Shown piece after piece: positions 50,557-59,586 of a stretch of 64,000 nucleotides of DNA (its first letter is position 1; each line of letters opens with the position of its first letter). Where the stretch lies: positions 1 through 64,000 of the forward strand of contig CAAGNP010000017.1 in NCBI GenBank assembly GCA_900771335.1. Direction: 5' to 3'. This stretch comes from Rikenellaceae bacterium (GTDB taxonomy: Bacteria; Bacteroidota; Bacteroidia; Bacteroidales; UBA932). The translations under genes and the position numbers were made by a program. The notes under the pieces were generated by a model. That model saw nothing but the letters and a program-made list of their open reading frames with translations. It was not told the origin of the DNA and searched no databases.

Positions 50557-50937
50557 ATGGAGAAACTCGAAGAACGTCTGGATAAATTCCTTTGGGCCAT
50601 CAGAGTGTACAAGACACGCTCAGAGGCGACAGAAGCATGCAAAAGCGGAAAGGTAAAAGTCAATGACCAGGAGGCAAAACCATCCAAGGATATCAAAGAG
50701 AACGATATCATAGAGGTGCGCAAAGGGAGTGTTCATTACCAATGGAGGGTAATCATCCCCATTGGCAACAGACAAGGAGCCAAAGCCGTATCGCAGTTTG
50801 CAGAGGACATCACGCCACAGGAAGAGCTTGACAAACTCAATGCTCCATTTGAAACAATATTTGTAAAAAGGGACAGAGGGACAGGGCGCCCGACCAAGAA
50901 AGAGCGCAGGGACCTCGAGAAATTTATTGATTGGTAA
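50557..50937 (+). CDS. S4-domain RNA-binding protein, Hsp15-like
   Basis: A 126-residue basic protein with the S4 domain at the N-terminus (ERLDKFLWAIRVYKTRSEAT, SGKVKVNDQEAKPSKDIKENDIIEV). This is the Hsp15/HslR layout. Hsp15 binds stalled 50S subunits that carry a peptidyl-tRNA. The convergent neighbour is pth, which also handles peptidyl-tRNA; the two ends overlap by 14 bases. Confidence 0.87.
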   Translation: MEKLEERLDKFLWAIRVYKTRSEATEACKSGKVKVNDQEAKPSKDIKENDIIEVRKGSVHYQWRVIIPIGNRQGAKAVSQFAEDITPQEELDKLNAPFETIFVKRDRGTGRPTKKERRDLEKFIDW

Positions 50938-51520
50938 CCTTTGGTTCAGAAGGTGCACCTTTAGTGTTGTACTGGTTCATAGCACGATCCACACCTATAG
51001 TACCGAAAGCCTTTATCACCTCTATAGCACGCTCTATGGCTGGCTTCAGCTCCATTTTCTCCTCTGCTGTCCACTTACCTAGCACGAAGTCCACTTGCGA
51101 ACCGAAACCTATGTGGGAACCTATACCGATTCTCAATCTGCAGTAACTCTCAGTTCCTATCATCTGGGCGATATTGGCCAAGCCGTTGTGTCCGCCGTCA
51201 CTCCCTTTTTTTCTAAGTCTCAAATGACCGATAGGGAGGGCCATATCATCCACTATAACCAGAAGTCTCTCGACAGGAATTTTGCTCTGCTGTAGCCAGT
51301 AGTTTACAGCTTTACCACTCAGATTCATATATGTGGAGGGCTTGAGCAGGGTGAAAGAGTGCCCTTTGAAACGTACCTCCGCCACATCTCCGTAACGTTT
51401 GGTACTAAAAGAAGTATTGGACGCCTGAGCCCAGGCATCCAATACTGAAAATCCTATATTATGTCGAGTATCAACATATTCGAAACCGATATTACCAAGA
51501 CCGACTACCAAATAGTTCAT
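50924..51520 (-). CDS. pth: Peptidyl-tRNA hydrolase
   Basis: A 198-residue enzyme releasing peptides from peptidyl-tRNA dropped by ribosomes. The family start VGLGNIGFEYVDTRHNIGF carries the catalytic His in TRHN. VIVDDMALPIG with the catalytic Asp and GGHNGLANI follow. The usual GLGNPG reads GLGNIG. It is downstream of rplY after 19 bases, a common order in bacteria. Confidence 0.94.
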   Translation of the reverse strand: MNYLVVGLGNIGFEYVDTRHNIGFSVLDAWAQASNTSFSTKRYGDVAEVRFKGHSFTLLKPSTYMNLSGKAVNYWLQQSKIPVERLLVIVDDMALPIGHLRLRKKGSDGGHNGLANIAQMIGTESYCRLRIGIGSHIGFGSQVDFVLGKWTAEEKMELKPAIERAIEVIKAFGTIGVDRAMNQYNTKGAPSEPKVTNQ

Positions 51521-51539
51521 ACTCTATAGATATCTGTGA

Positions 51540-52109
51540 TTAACCTCTTGCAGCAGCTGCAGAAGCACGGGTAGCTTTAACTGCACATACCATAGTGGTC
51601 TTAGGGCTTACGATCTGGATGTTCTCGTAAGAAAGATCACCGGCGTTGATTTGTTTACCGATAGTAAGGTTAGTGATATCTACTGAAAGTGTATCAGGAA
51701 GATCTTTGATAAGACCGCTAACTTTAAGTTTGCGTGCACCTGGTACAAGTTTACCACCTTGTTTTACACCTTCTGAGTGACCTTCAACTTTAACAGGAAC
51801 TGCGATAACAACAGGTTTATCCTCAGTTACTGCCAAGAAGTCTACGTGAAGAGCCTCGTCAGAGATTGGATGGTATTGGATAGCGTGGAAAACAGCAAGG
51901 TAAGATTTACCCTCGATATCAAGGTTGATGATATAGCTGTTAGGGGTGTGGGTGATAAGTTTAAGCTCTTTTGCTGATACAGAGAAAATAACATTTTCCA
52001 AACCTGCACCGTAAAGAACGCATGGTACAAGACCCTCTTTACGAAGGTGTTTTACATCAGATTTCTTACCAAGAACTCTGTTTTTTCCGTTGATAGTGAT
52101 TTGTTGCAT
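51540..52109 (-). CDS. rplY: Ribosomal protein L25, CTC long form
   Basis: A 189-residue protein of the general stress/CTC type: an N-terminal L25 domain that binds 5S rRNA (about 1-90, GKNRVLGKKSDVKHLRKEG), then the C-terminal TL5-like domain (PVKVEGHSEGVKQGGKLV). The tail is Ala-rich. It leads the rplY-pth pair and has a promoter and a leader with a hairpin (GTTCGGA-GTT-TCCGAAC at 52137-52153). Confidence 0.94.
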   Translation of the reverse strand: MQQITINGKNRVLGKKSDVKHLRKEGLVPCVLYGAGLENVIFSVSAKELKLITHTPNSYIINLDIEGKSYLAVFHAIQYHPISDEALHVDFLAVTEDKPVVIAVPVKVEGHSEGVKQGGKLVPGARKLKVSGLIKDLPDTLSVDITNLTIGKQINAGDLSYENIQIVSPKTTMVCAVKATRASAAAARG

Positions 52110-52164
52110 AATTGTAAATTAAAAATGTGTTACTCAGTTCGGAGTTTCCGAACCCCATTGCACC

Positions 52165-52194
52165 AAAAAAGGCAGCCCTTTTTTTGTGGGCTGC
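52165..52194 (-). terminator. Terminator of the PepSY-like gene
   Basis: On the minus strand a perfect 7-bp stem GCAGCCC/GGGCTGC (plus arms 52172-52178, 52188-52194) is followed by CTTTTTT. It sits 33 bases past the PepSY-like stop and overlaps the start region of the rplY transcript. Confidence 0.75.
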
Positions 52195-52222
52195 AAAGGT
52201 AGAAAAATTTCTTGAGAATCAA
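52194..52222 (-). promoter_or_regulatory. Promoter of rplY-pth
   Basis: On the minus strand TTG (52222-52220), 18 bases, then TACCTTTG (52201-52194). The start would be near 52187, within the terminator hairpin of the gene upstream. Confidence 0.6.
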
Positions 52223-52227
52223 ATTAT

Positions 52228-52686
52228 TTAATCATCATATCTGACAAATCTCCCATCCAAATCGAATCTGAGTTCCAAGACATTGTCCAGTTCCACCTCA
52301 TACCCTTTGTCTCTCCCGGTCAAATCCCTGGTGATGCCTGTCACTTTTCTGTCAGCGTGCTTTGCCATGATCATAGTACGGATCTGCTCTGGTAGCACCG
52401 ATTCCGGTATTGAAGAGTACTCATGCTCCACACTCTCCCAATTCCCTTTCCTGTCAAACTTCACCTCCACTCCATTCTCATAATATACAGAATAATCGAC
52501 CTCCAGCCCGTCATAATCCTTCACTACCGACAGGATGGGTTCATTTGGAAAGTGCTTGTTCAGGAATTTCTGCGCAGTCGCAGGGAGTTTGTCAAATCCG
52601 ACAACCACCTCTCTGTCCAGAAGGGTGTTTGCATATCCGACATTGAACAATAATGTCGAGATTATAGATATTAAAAATAGTTTCAT
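52228..52686 (-). CDS. Periplasmic PepSY-like (DUF2874) protein
   Basis: A 152-residue secreted protein with a signal peptide (about 1-19) and two short related repeats of the PepSY-like/BLIP-type fold: FDKLPATAQKFLNKHFPNEPI with VDYSVYYENGVEVKFDRKGNWE, then LPEQIRTMIMAKHADRKV with YEVELDNVLELRFDLDGRFVR. Bacteroidetes carry many copies. They are thought to bind and inhibit proteases or other partners, but the role is unproven. A secreted C11 peptidase gene lies 68 bases upstream. Confidence 0.85.
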   Translation of the reverse strand: MKLFLISIISTLLFNVGYANTLLDREVVVGFDKLPATAQKFLNKHFPNEPILSVVKDYDGLEVDYSVYYENGVEVKFDRKGNWESVEHEYSSIPESVLPEQIRTMIMAKHADRKVTGITRDLTGRDKGYEVELDNVLELRFDLDGRFVRYDD

Positions 52687-52754
52687 GTGTTTACTGTTTT
52701 TAGTTATTAATTATCAACACACGAAACCACAATCATCATGCCAAAACTCAGGAA

Positions 52755-53912
52755 TTACTCCAATATCTGTACCGTCTCATTCCATGCCAGCGTCCTGTAG
52801 TATGAATCAAGGTAGGAATTGGCAGGTTTCGGGATATAAGTGCTTAACCCTGAATAAGTACGAATAGGGATACTCAAAAACTTGTCTGTGGCATATTTGG
52901 TCACCACCGCTTTATCTACAGCCGCCTTGTACATAGCCAGTCTATTGGAATCAGAAGATATATTCTCCATAAAATCGGTAAGGTCATAAAACCAGTGGCG
53001 GACACTTCCCCTGAAATAGGGCTGCAACTTGTCCATATTCAGGGCAGCTATCTTGTCTCTATCCGCAGAGATGATGCTCTTTACTGCTGTTGCAAGGCCC
53101 TGCAGCTCCGAACACTTCACCAGGGAGATGGTACCGCCACCGCTATTGTCGTCCTTATAATATTCATAGTAAGCCGATGCTATCGACGAGAGCCTTCCCT
53201 GGAGATCACCTTCTGAATAGAACAGCTGCTCCATGACATCACCGTACGGGAAACCGGCAGCCATGATCTCTGTCGGGGAGAGGAGCATATATTCCGCCTT
53301 CTCCCTCATCTGATAGGCCACCTCCACACTGCCCATCAGACAGGCATCCATAATTATATAAGAATACGTATCGGGGATGGCAGCTGCCATCTCCATGATA
53401 TCCATCTCCTTTTTGTCTATCTGCCCAAAACTTTTCACTGCAGTGGGGTTTGCATAATATCCGTCAGGAATCCACCCTGTACCATGGGATGAGAAGAGGA
53501 TACCGCTCTCTTTCGCCGGGAAGATAGAATTGGCGTAAACGAGCACTTCGTGCAACAATTCAGGCTCTATGGAACTTCTCCCCTCATACTCCTGCAATAT
53601 CTCCTCTACCACCTCACCGAACTCATTCCTGTAAAATCGCTTCAATCTTGGGATATCCTTCTCCCTGTGCTCCATCACAAGCATGACATCTCCGGACCCC
53701 TTTTTCACATCAAAATACTCGGGGACAAATGGTGAGTTTTTCACATCCGAAAGGTTTGAATTTATGGAAGAGGTCAGATTGGAAGTGACTGCCATGTACA
53801 TGACAAGGCACCTTTCCACCTCTCCATCCTTTCTGAGTAACCAATCGCAGGATGTGGCCAAAAACAAAATTACTGTATATAAAATCGCTTTAGATAGCTT
53901 TGCAATACCCAT
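52755..53912 (-). CDS. Clostripain-type (C11) cysteine peptidase lipoprotein
   Basis: A 385-residue lipoprotein (LFLATSC, Cys22). The peptidase C11 core has the catalytic His in SSHGTGWIPDG (H143) and Cys in IMDACLMGSVEVAY (C191), the caspase-like dyad of clostripain, which cleaves after Arg or Lys. Both residues are intact. Gut Bacteroidetes secrete related enzymes (fragipain in B. fragilis). The PepSY-like gene downstream could be an inhibitor or chaperone partner, which is inference. Confidence 0.88.
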   Translation of the reverse strand: MGIAKLSKAILYTVILFLATSCDWLLRKDGEVERCLVMYMAVTSNLTSSINSNLSDVKNSPFVPEYFDVKKGSGDVMLVMEHREKDIPRLKRFYRNEFGEVVEEILQEYEGRSSIEPELLHEVLVYANSIFPAKESGILFSSHGTGWIPDGYYANPTAVKSFGQIDKKEMDIMEMAAAIPDTYSYIIMDACLMGSVEVAYQMREKAEYMLLSPTEIMAAGFPYGDVMEQLFYSEGDLQGRLSSIASAYYEYYKDDNSGGGTISLVKCSELQGLATAVKSIISADRDKIAALNMDKLQPYFRGSVRHWFYDLTDFMENISSDSNRLAMYKAAVDKAVVTKYATDKFLSIPIRTYSGLSTYIPKPANSYLDSYYRTLAWNETVQILE

Positions 53913-53952
53913 ATCAATTAACTATTAACAACGCAAATATAAATAAATATGT

Positions 53953-53960
53953 TATATTTG
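53953..53960 (+). promoter_or_regulatory. Promoter -7 box for the YtxH operon
   Basis: TATATTTG matches TAnnTTTG, 25 bases before the YtxH ATG. Confidence 0.55.
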
Positions 53961-53985
53961 TAACAATTAAAACACTACTCAGAAT

Positions 53986-54186
53986 ATGAAAGGAGACACA
54001 TTATTAGCATTTATAGGGGGCGCTATAGTAGGTGCAGCAGCAGCTATCCTTTTTGCCCCTGACAACGGAACTGAGACCCGTAAGAAAATAAAGGAGGCCC
54101 TTGACAAAGAGTATCAGAACCTGAAATCCAAGTTGAATCAAGAGGAGACAGCCCCTGCTGCAGAGGCTGAGACCCCTGCAGAATAA
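53986..54186 (+). CDS. YtxH-like small membrane protein
   Basis: A 66-residue protein: one Gly/Ala-rich transmembrane segment (LLAFIGGAIVGAAAAILFAP), then DNGTETRKKIKEALDKEY, the YtxH family pattern, and an acidic Glu/Ala tail. YtxH proteins are often stress-linked in other phyla. Six bases separate it from the holin-like gene. Confidence 0.8.
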   Translation: MKGDTLLAFIGGAIVGAAAAILFAPDNGTETRKKIKEALDKEYQNLKSKLNQEETAPAAEAETPAE

Positions 54187-54192
54187 TCATAT

Positions 54193-54558
54193 ATGAGCGA
54201 ATTCGATTCAAACAAAAGCCTTTTGGAGGAGCTTTACGGCTCGCTTAAAGAGTATCTGGATCTGCGGATAAACGAAGGGAAGCTCACCTTGACAGAGAGT
54301 CTTGCCATTCTATTCAGTAGACTTATTGTATTCATCCTGGTGGTAATCACAGGAGCCGTAGCATTCGGATTTTTCGCATTTGCCTTCAGTTGCTGGCTAG
54401 GGGAACTTCTTCACTCCCAACCCCTTGGAGCACTGATCACCGGCAGTATATTTCTAGTGGCGGTCATAGTCATGATTCTACTGAGAAAAAGGCTGTTCAC
54501 CGACAGTATGGTCAAGCTTCTTATAAGTATGTTTTTTAAAACCAAAGGAGATGAGTAA
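54193..54558 (+). CDS. Phage-holin-III-like (DUF1469) membrane protein
   Basis: A 121-residue protein with an N-terminal amphipathic helix (SLLEELYGSLKEYLDLRI), then two transmembrane helices (about 42-67 and 74-96) and a basic end, as in the Phage_holin_3_6/YqjE family. Despite the name, family members are usually chromosomal envelope proteins; no phage genes are nearby. It overlaps the next gene by eight bases. Confidence 0.8.
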   Translation: MSEFDSNKSLLEELYGSLKEYLDLRINEGKLTLTESLAILFSRLIVFILVVITGAVAFGFFAFAFSCWLGELLHSQPLGALITGSIFLVAVIVMILLRKRLFTDSMVKLLISMFFKTKGDE

Positions 54559-54808
54559 TCAGAATAATATCGAATACAGTCAGATATCAAGCATGAAAGA
54601 GCTACGGTTCCAGAGGAAGCTCCTGTCTTCCAGAATCGAGCATCAGGAAGCTATGATCATGTACAAAATCCAGGTTGTGAAAGAGAATGTCACCCCGGGC
54701 AAACTTCTGTATATGGGCTTTGAGGCGGCTGCGGCACGCAACAGCGTGATCAATGTGGCATTCAAGACATTTCACATGATAAAATCCATTATCTCGAACA
54801 GAGAATAA
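54551..54808 (+). CDS. Small hypothetical protein of the YtxH operon
   Basis: An 85-residue protein overlapping the holin-like gene by eight bases. It is helical and charged at the start (MKELRFQRKLLSSRIEHQEA), with a mildly hydrophobic C-terminal half. I recognise no family. The tight coupling to the YtxH-like and holin-like genes suggests a common membrane complex, similar to the YtxH/YqjE/YqjK-like trios of other bacteria. Confidence 0.7.
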   Translation: MSNQNNIEYSQISSMKELRFQRKLLSSRIEHQEAMIMYKIQVVKENVTPGKLLYMGFEAAAARNSVINVAFKTFHMIKSIISNRE

Positions 54809-54826
54809 TATTTACAAAATTTATAT

Positions 54827-56839
54827 ATGAACCGTATCCAAAAAACTATGCTGCTAATTGCAGGTGTTGGTCTGATGGCCTGTTCATGCTCAGACAACAC
54901 TAAAACAAAAACAGAAACAGAAAATTTCAAGTATCTCATTGACGAATTTGCAGACCTTAAAATCATCCGCTACCAGATCCCCGGTTGGGACGATTTGACA
55001 CTCCAGCAGAAAGAGTACATCTACCATCTTGGCGAGGCTGCAAAATACGGAAGGGATATCCTCTGGGAACAGAACTTCAAATACAACCTCAAAATCAGGA
55101 AAGTCCTTGAAAACATCCTTACCAAATATGAGGGTGACAACGGCTGCAACAACTATCAGGACTTCCTGATCTACGCCAAGAGGGTATTCTTCAGCAACGG
55201 TATCCACCACCACTATGCAGAGGACAAAATAATCCCTACATGCCCTAAAGAGTACTTCCAGTCCCTGATGGAGGCTGTCGGTGATGGTGAACTGTGCGCC
55301 GAACTGCTACCTGTAATCTACGAACCTGAGCTATACAGCCAAAGAAAATACACCGGCACCACAAAGGACCTTCTTCTTTCATCCGCTGTAAACTTCTATG
55401 ATGGAGTAACCAAAGCTGAGGCACAAAAATTCTACAACAAGATGAGAGACCCCAAAGATCCACGCCCTATATCATACGGCCTCAACAGCAAGCTTGTAAA
55501 GAAAAATGGGAAGATCTATGAAGATGTGTACAAAATCGACGGTCTTTATGGTCCCTCTATCGCTAAAATAGTGGAAAATCTTGAAGCTGCATGTGCTGTA
55601 GCAGAGAATGATGTCCAGAAAGATTATATCCAGAAGCTTATCGCATACTACAAAAGTGGTGACTTGAGACTTTGGGACGAATACAATGTGGCTTGGGTAC
55701 AGGATACCGAATCACATATCGACTTTGTAAATGGCTTCGTTGAGGACTACAACGACCCTCTTGGAATGAAAGCCACCTGGGAATCTGTTGTCAATTTCAA
55801 AGACAATGAGGCATCGAAGAGAACTTCCATCATTTCAGACAATGCACAATGGTTTGAAGACCACTCTCCTATCGACCCTCGCTTCAAAAAGAAAGAGGTG
55901 AAAGGTGTATCTGCAAAAGTGATCACTGTAGCGTGTCTGGCCGGAGACTGCTATCCTGCCACCCCTATCGGCATCAACTTGCCAAATGCTGACTGGATCC
56001 GCAAAGAGTACGGCTCGAAATCTGTAACTATCGCAAACATCACATCTGCATACGACAAAGCTGCTCAGGAATCACCAAAAAGTGCACTTGGCGAATTTGC
56101 ATGGGATGAAGCGGAGATAGAGCGTGCAAAAAAATACGGCACACTCACCAGCGATTTGCATACCGACCTTCACGAATGTCTGGGCCACGGATCGGGACAG
56201 CTTCTCCCTACCACCGCTTCAAACTCTCTTGGTGAGTTCAGCTCTACACTTGAAGAGGCAAGAGCAGACCTGTTTGCCCTGTATTACCTGGCAGACAAAA
56301 AACTTGTAGAGCTTGGAATCCTTCCTGACGGCGAAGCCTATAAGGCAGAATACGACTCTTACATCCGCAATGGTCTGTTTACCCAATTCTCAAGAATCGA
56401 GCTTGGCAAAACCAATACTGAAGCCCACATGCAGAACAGAAAACTTATCGCAGAGTGGTGCTACGAAAAAGGTGCAGCCGACAACATCATCGAGAAAAAG
56501 ACAAGAGACGGAAAGACCTATTTCGTAGTAAATGATTACGAGGCACTCCGCGGCTTGTTCGGAGAGCTACTTGCTGAGGTCCAAAGAATCAAATCTGAAG
56601 GTGACTTCAATGCCGGCAAAGCTTTGGTGGAAAAATATGCCATCTATATCGATTACGACCTGCACAAAGAGGTTAGGGAGAGATATTCTTCTCTACAGCT
56701 CAAGCCTTACGGAGGATTCGTGAACCCGGATATCGTCCCTGTGGTCAAGGATGGAAAAGTGGTGGACTACAAAGTGGAATACTGCGACAACTTCCTCAAA
56801 CAACAGCTTCAATACGGAAAAAAATACGCTACTCTATAA
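54827..56839 (+). CDS. Dipeptidyl peptidase III (M49) lipoprotein
   Basis: A 670-residue zinc exopeptidase releasing dipeptides from N-termini. The N-terminus is lipoprotein-like (GLMACSCSDN). The M49 zinc motif HECLGH is at 449-454 and the downstream Glu ligand is in EEARAD (about 476-480), as in the Bacteroides thetaiotaomicron enzyme. This HExxGH form has five residues between the zinc His pair, where human DPP III has one more. It is 18 bases after the small YtxH operon and 13 before the alanine symporter, so peptide breakdown and amino acid uptake may be coupled. Confidence 0.88.
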   Translation: MNRIQKTMLLIAGVGLMACSCSDNTKTKTETENFKYLIDEFADLKIIRYQIPGWDDLTLQQKEYIYHLGEAAKYGRDILWEQNFKYNLKIRKVLENILTKYEGDNGCNNYQDFLIYAKRVFFSNGIHHHYAEDKIIPTCPKEYFQSLMEAVGDGELCAELLPVIYEPELYSQRKYTGTTKDLLLSSAVNFYDGVTKAEAQKFYNKMRDPKDPRPISYGLNSKLVKKNGKIYEDVYKIDGLYGPSIAKIVENLEAACAVAENDVQKDYIQKLIAYYKSGDLRLWDEYNVAWVQDTESHIDFVNGFVEDYNDPLGMKATWESVVNFKDNEASKRTSIISDNAQWFEDHSPIDPRFKKKEVKGVSAKVITVACLAGDCYPATPIGINLPNADWIRKEYGSKSVTIANITSAYDKAAQESPKSALGEFAWDEAEIERAKKYGTLTSDLHTDLHECLGHGSGQLLPTTASNSLGEFSSTLEEARADLFALYYLADKKLVELGILPDGEAYKAEYDSYIRNGLFTQFSRIELGKTNTEAHMQNRKLIAEWCYEKGAADNIIEKKTRDGKTYFVVNDYEALRGLFGELLAEVQRIKSEGDFNAGKALVEKYAIYIDYDLHKEVRERYSSLQLKPYGGFVNPDIVPVVKDGKVVDYKVEYCDNFLKQQLQYGKKYATL

Positions 56840-56852
56840 ATAAAACCAAACT

Positions 56853-58220
56853 ATGATTACCTCTCTCTCTATCAGTTCTGTAATATCAGGGATCGCCGGA
56901 GCCCTTTGGGGATGGCCTATGGTTGTACTACTGCTGGGAACACATATCTTCCTCACCATAAGATTGAAATTCCCCCAAAGGAAACTGATAAAGGCGATCA
57001 AGCTCTCTTTCACCAAGGACAAGGGCTCGTCCGGAGACGTCAGCCAGTTTGCCGCCTTGGCCACATCGCTTGCAGCAACGATAGGGACAGGTAACATCGT
57101 AGGTGTCGCTACAGCCATTTCTCTTGGTGGTCCGGGTGCCGTTTTCTGGTGCTGGATCACCGGAGTATTTGGTATAGCCACCAAATATTCCGAAGGGCTC
57201 CTGGCCGTCAAATACAGAGTAAAAACAGCAGACGGCACCATGCTCGGAGGTCCAATGTACGCCCTTGAAAGGGGGTTGAAATCAAAATGGCTTGCAGTCC
57301 TCTTCTGCATTTTCACAGTATGCGCCAGCTTCGGCATCGGAAATATGGTGCAGGCCAACTCCATCTCCATGATGATGGAGGAGACACTGAATATCGCTCC
57401 ACAATGGACCGGCCTTATCATATCTGTCCTGGTAGCCTCAGTAATCCTGTTCGGAGTAAAGGGAATCGCAAAGGTATGCTCATTTTTGGTCCCTTTTATG
57501 GCTCTATTTTATGTTATCGGGTGTCTTATAATCCTTGGGATCAATTTTGAATATTTGGGCGAATCTTTACGACTTATCGTACACTCCGCATTCAACCCAC
57601 AAGCGGCAGGGGGAGGATTCGCAGGGGCGACAGTGATGGCTGCATGCAGATTCGGCATATCAAGGGGGCTATTCTCCAATGAATCTGGACTCGGCTCTGC
57701 CCCTATTGTAGCAGCTGCTGCACAAACCAGGAACCCGGTAAGACAAGCTCTCGTATCTTCGACAGGTACATTCTGGGATACAGTGGTCGTTTGTGCCATT
57801 ACCGGACTTGTCCTTGTGAGCACAGTCGTAGCTCCCAACGGCATTGACGCCTCTCAGGGGGCAGGGCTGACAGAAGCTGCCTTCAGCACCATCCCCGTAT
57901 TCGGACCTATCGTAATGAGTGTAGGTATCCTTACTTTTGCTTTCTCCACCATCCTTGGCTGGTCATATTACGGAGAAAGGTGTATGGAATACCTGGGTGG
58001 CAAAAAGGTGATAAAATTCTACCGCATCGTCTGGATCGTAACAGTATATATCGGCTGTGTCATGAATTTGCAGCTTGCATGGGATTTTGCAGATGCAGCC
58101 AATGCTCTCATGGCAATACCTAACCTGATAGCACTTCTGGGTCTGTCCGGAGTTATAGCCAGAGAGACCAAAAAGTACTTGAACGGAAACCACATCGACG
58201 ACTTCGCTCCGGAGGAGTAA
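56853..58220 (+). CDS. Sodium:alanine symporter (AGCS family)
   Basis: A 455-residue inner-membrane transporter with about 11 transmembrane helices. AGCS marks are TIGTGNIVGVATAISLGGPGAVFW (spread over about 77-100), the ESGLGSAP segment in the middle and GWSYYGERCMEYLGG near the end. It takes up alanine or glycine with Na+. It directly follows the dipeptidyl peptidase gene and converges on marC. Confidence 0.92.
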   Translation: MITSLSISSVISGIAGALWGWPMVVLLLGTHIFLTIRLKFPQRKLIKAIKLSFTKDKGSSGDVSQFAALATSLAATIGTGNIVGVATAISLGGPGAVFWCWITGVFGIATKYSEGLLAVKYRVKTADGTMLGGPMYALERGLKSKWLAVLFCIFTVCASFGIGNMVQANSISMMMEETLNIAPQWTGLIISVLVASVILFGVKGIAKVCSFLVPFMALFYVIGCLIILGINFEYLGESLRLIVHSAFNPQAAGGGFAGATVMAACRFGISRGLFSNESGLGSAPIVAAAAQTRNPVRQALVSSTGTFWDTVVVCAITGLVLVSTVVAPNGIDASQGAGLTEAAFSTIPVFGPIVMSVGILTFAFSTILGWSYYGERCMEYLGGKKVIKFYRIVWIVTVYIGCVMNLQLAWDFADAANALMAIPNLIALLGLSGVIARETKKYLNGNHIDDFAPEE

Positions 58221-58226
58221 GCCCTA

Positions 58227-58802
58227 TCAGAACAACGTAATAATATTTGTTGAGAAGAGTTTGATTGAAATGGCGAGGAGGATGATTCCGAAGAATTTTC
58301 TGAGGATAAAGATTCCACCCTTGCCCAAAATCTTCTCAAACCACTCTATCTTGTAAAGTACAAGAAAAATCACCACCATATTGAGGATAATCGCCACAAT
58401 AATATTCTCAATGGCATACTCTGCCCTTAGAGACAGTACGGTGGTCAAAGAACCGGCCCCTGCAATAAGAGGGAATATAATGGGGACGATGGTAACAGAT
58501 CCTCCCGGACCGTCATTCTTGAAAATTTCCACACCCAAAACCATCTCCACTGCCAGAACAAAAATAACCAGTGCACCTGCCACTGCAAAAGATGAAATAT
58601 CTACCCCGAAAAGTCCCAGTATAGCGTCCCCGAGGAATAAAAAAAGTATAAAAATGAAGAGGGATGAGATGGAAATTTTCCCTGCCTCTATCCTATTTCC
58701 CTGCTGTTTCAGTCCCAAAATTACAGGAATTGACCCTGTAATATCAATAATCGCAAAAAGGACCATAAATGCGCTCAGTATCTCCTTAAAATTTAGCTCC
58801 AT
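58227..58802 (-). CDS. MarC family integral membrane protein
   Basis: A 191-residue protein with six predicted transmembrane helices. MarC pattern: LFAIIDITGSIPVIL at the start, IVPIIFPLIAGAGSLTTVLSL in the middle (the PxxxPL-x-GPG-like turn), and ILRKFFGIILLAISIKL near the end. Once thought to be a multidrug efflux protein, its function remains unclear. Confidence 0.87.
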   Translation of the reverse strand: MELNFKEILSAFMVLFAIIDITGSIPVILGLKQQGNRIEAGKISISSLFIFILFLFLGDAILGLFGVDISSFAVAGALVIFVLAVEMVLGVEIFKNDGPGGSVTIVPIIFPLIAGAGSLTTVLSLRAEYAIENIIVAIILNMVVIFLVLYKIEWFEKILGKGGIFILRKFFGIILLAISIKLFSTNIITLF

Positions 58803-58827
58803 ATCTTATTTTTTGTCAATTACACAG

Positions 58828-58835
58828 CAAAAATA
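58828..58835 (-). promoter_or_regulatory. Promoter -7 box for marC
   Basis: The minus strand reads TATTTTTG, 26 bases before the marC start. It lies in an A/T-rich divergent region with the Hc1-like gene. Confidence 0.5.
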
Positions 58836-58927
58836 ACAAAAAAGAAAAAGATTTGTTTGTTATTTTAAAAAAACTATCTAACTTGCACTATCTTATAAAG
58901 TTAAACACATTTTAATCATTGGAAGAT

Positions 58928-59101
58928 ATGAAAGCTACTGTAGAACAAATTAACGCACAAATTGAAGTTTTTGTAAAGAATTCTGAAGCACAATTGGTAA
59001 AAGGAAATAAAGCTGCAGGTACTCGCGCTAGAAAAGCAGCTCTTGAGCTAAGCAAACTAATGAAAGAGTTCAGAAAAAAATCTGTTGAGTACTCTAAATA
59101 A
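58928..59101 (+). CDS. Hc1-like histone H1 family protein
   Basis: A 57-residue basic helical protein (ATG at 58928, MKATVEQINAQIEVF) with the Bacteroidetes Hc1-type pattern: an acidic/neutral first helix and a Lys/Arg-rich second half (NKAAGTRARKAALELSKLMK, EFRKKSVEYSK). It probably binds DNA as a nucleoid protein. It is a single gene with its own strong terminator. Confidence 0.83.
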   Translation: MKATVEQINAQIEVFVKNSEAQLVKGNKAAGTRARKAALELSKLMKEFRKKSVEYSK

Positions 59102-59133
59102 TTTCAGATTTACGAAATACTTCTATGAAACTG

Positions 59134-59165
59134 AAAAGGGACAGCCGGCAAGCTGCCCCTTTTTT
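59134..59165 (+). terminator. Terminator of the Hc1-like gene
   Basis: AAAAGGGACAGC pairs with GCTGCCCCTTTT (one mismatch) across the CGGCAA loop and is followed by a T tract on the plus strand. It touches the end of the convergent lipoprotein gene. Confidence 0.75.
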
Positions 59166-59586
59166 AATGCACCGGTATTATTATACCCAATTTGTTCTCT
59201 TTGTTCCAAAGCCATATTTTCCCATACTCCATCTTCGAGCACTCGAAGACAAAAGTGTATTTATCCTCAGATCCACCGAGAGAGATATGGAATTCGGAGA
59301 CAATACCCACACCGATGGATCTCGGGTAAGACTCCATATCCAAATGGCAATAATCCTTCTGCAATTCCGACTGGATCCTCACAGTGTGCCTCTTCGGATT
59401 TACCGCCAATTGGTGCATTTCCGGATTATAGACCATATAATCGTGACCATCCTTATAGCATCCAAGCTCTGTCTCACTAAGAAACAACTCTTTCTCGACC
59501 GAATCTATCTCTATCTCCCTCACACAAGAGGGGAGTATGGCTACAATGAAGAGGGCAGCCACCAACAACACTCTATATCTCCCCAT
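59164..59586 (-). CDS. Small lipoprotein, unknown function
   Basis: A 140-residue protein with a lipobox (VAILPSC, Cys21) and a beta-rich mature part with no family I recognise. It overlaps the end of the M6 metallopeptidase gene by 14 bases and so is probably made with it, as a surface partner or inhibitor (inference). Confidence 0.72.
   Translation of the reverse strand: MGRYRVLLVAALFIVAILPSCVREIEIDSVEKELFLSETELGCYKDGHDYMVYNPEMHQLAVNPKRHTVRIQSELQKDYCHLDMESYPRSIGVGIVSEFHISLGGSEDKYTFVFECSKMEYGKIWLWNKENKLGIIIPVH

Noticed and set aside
54193..54558. Prophage remnant suggested by the holin-like gene
   Set aside because: The family is common as a chromosomal envelope protein and no other phage gene is nearby.
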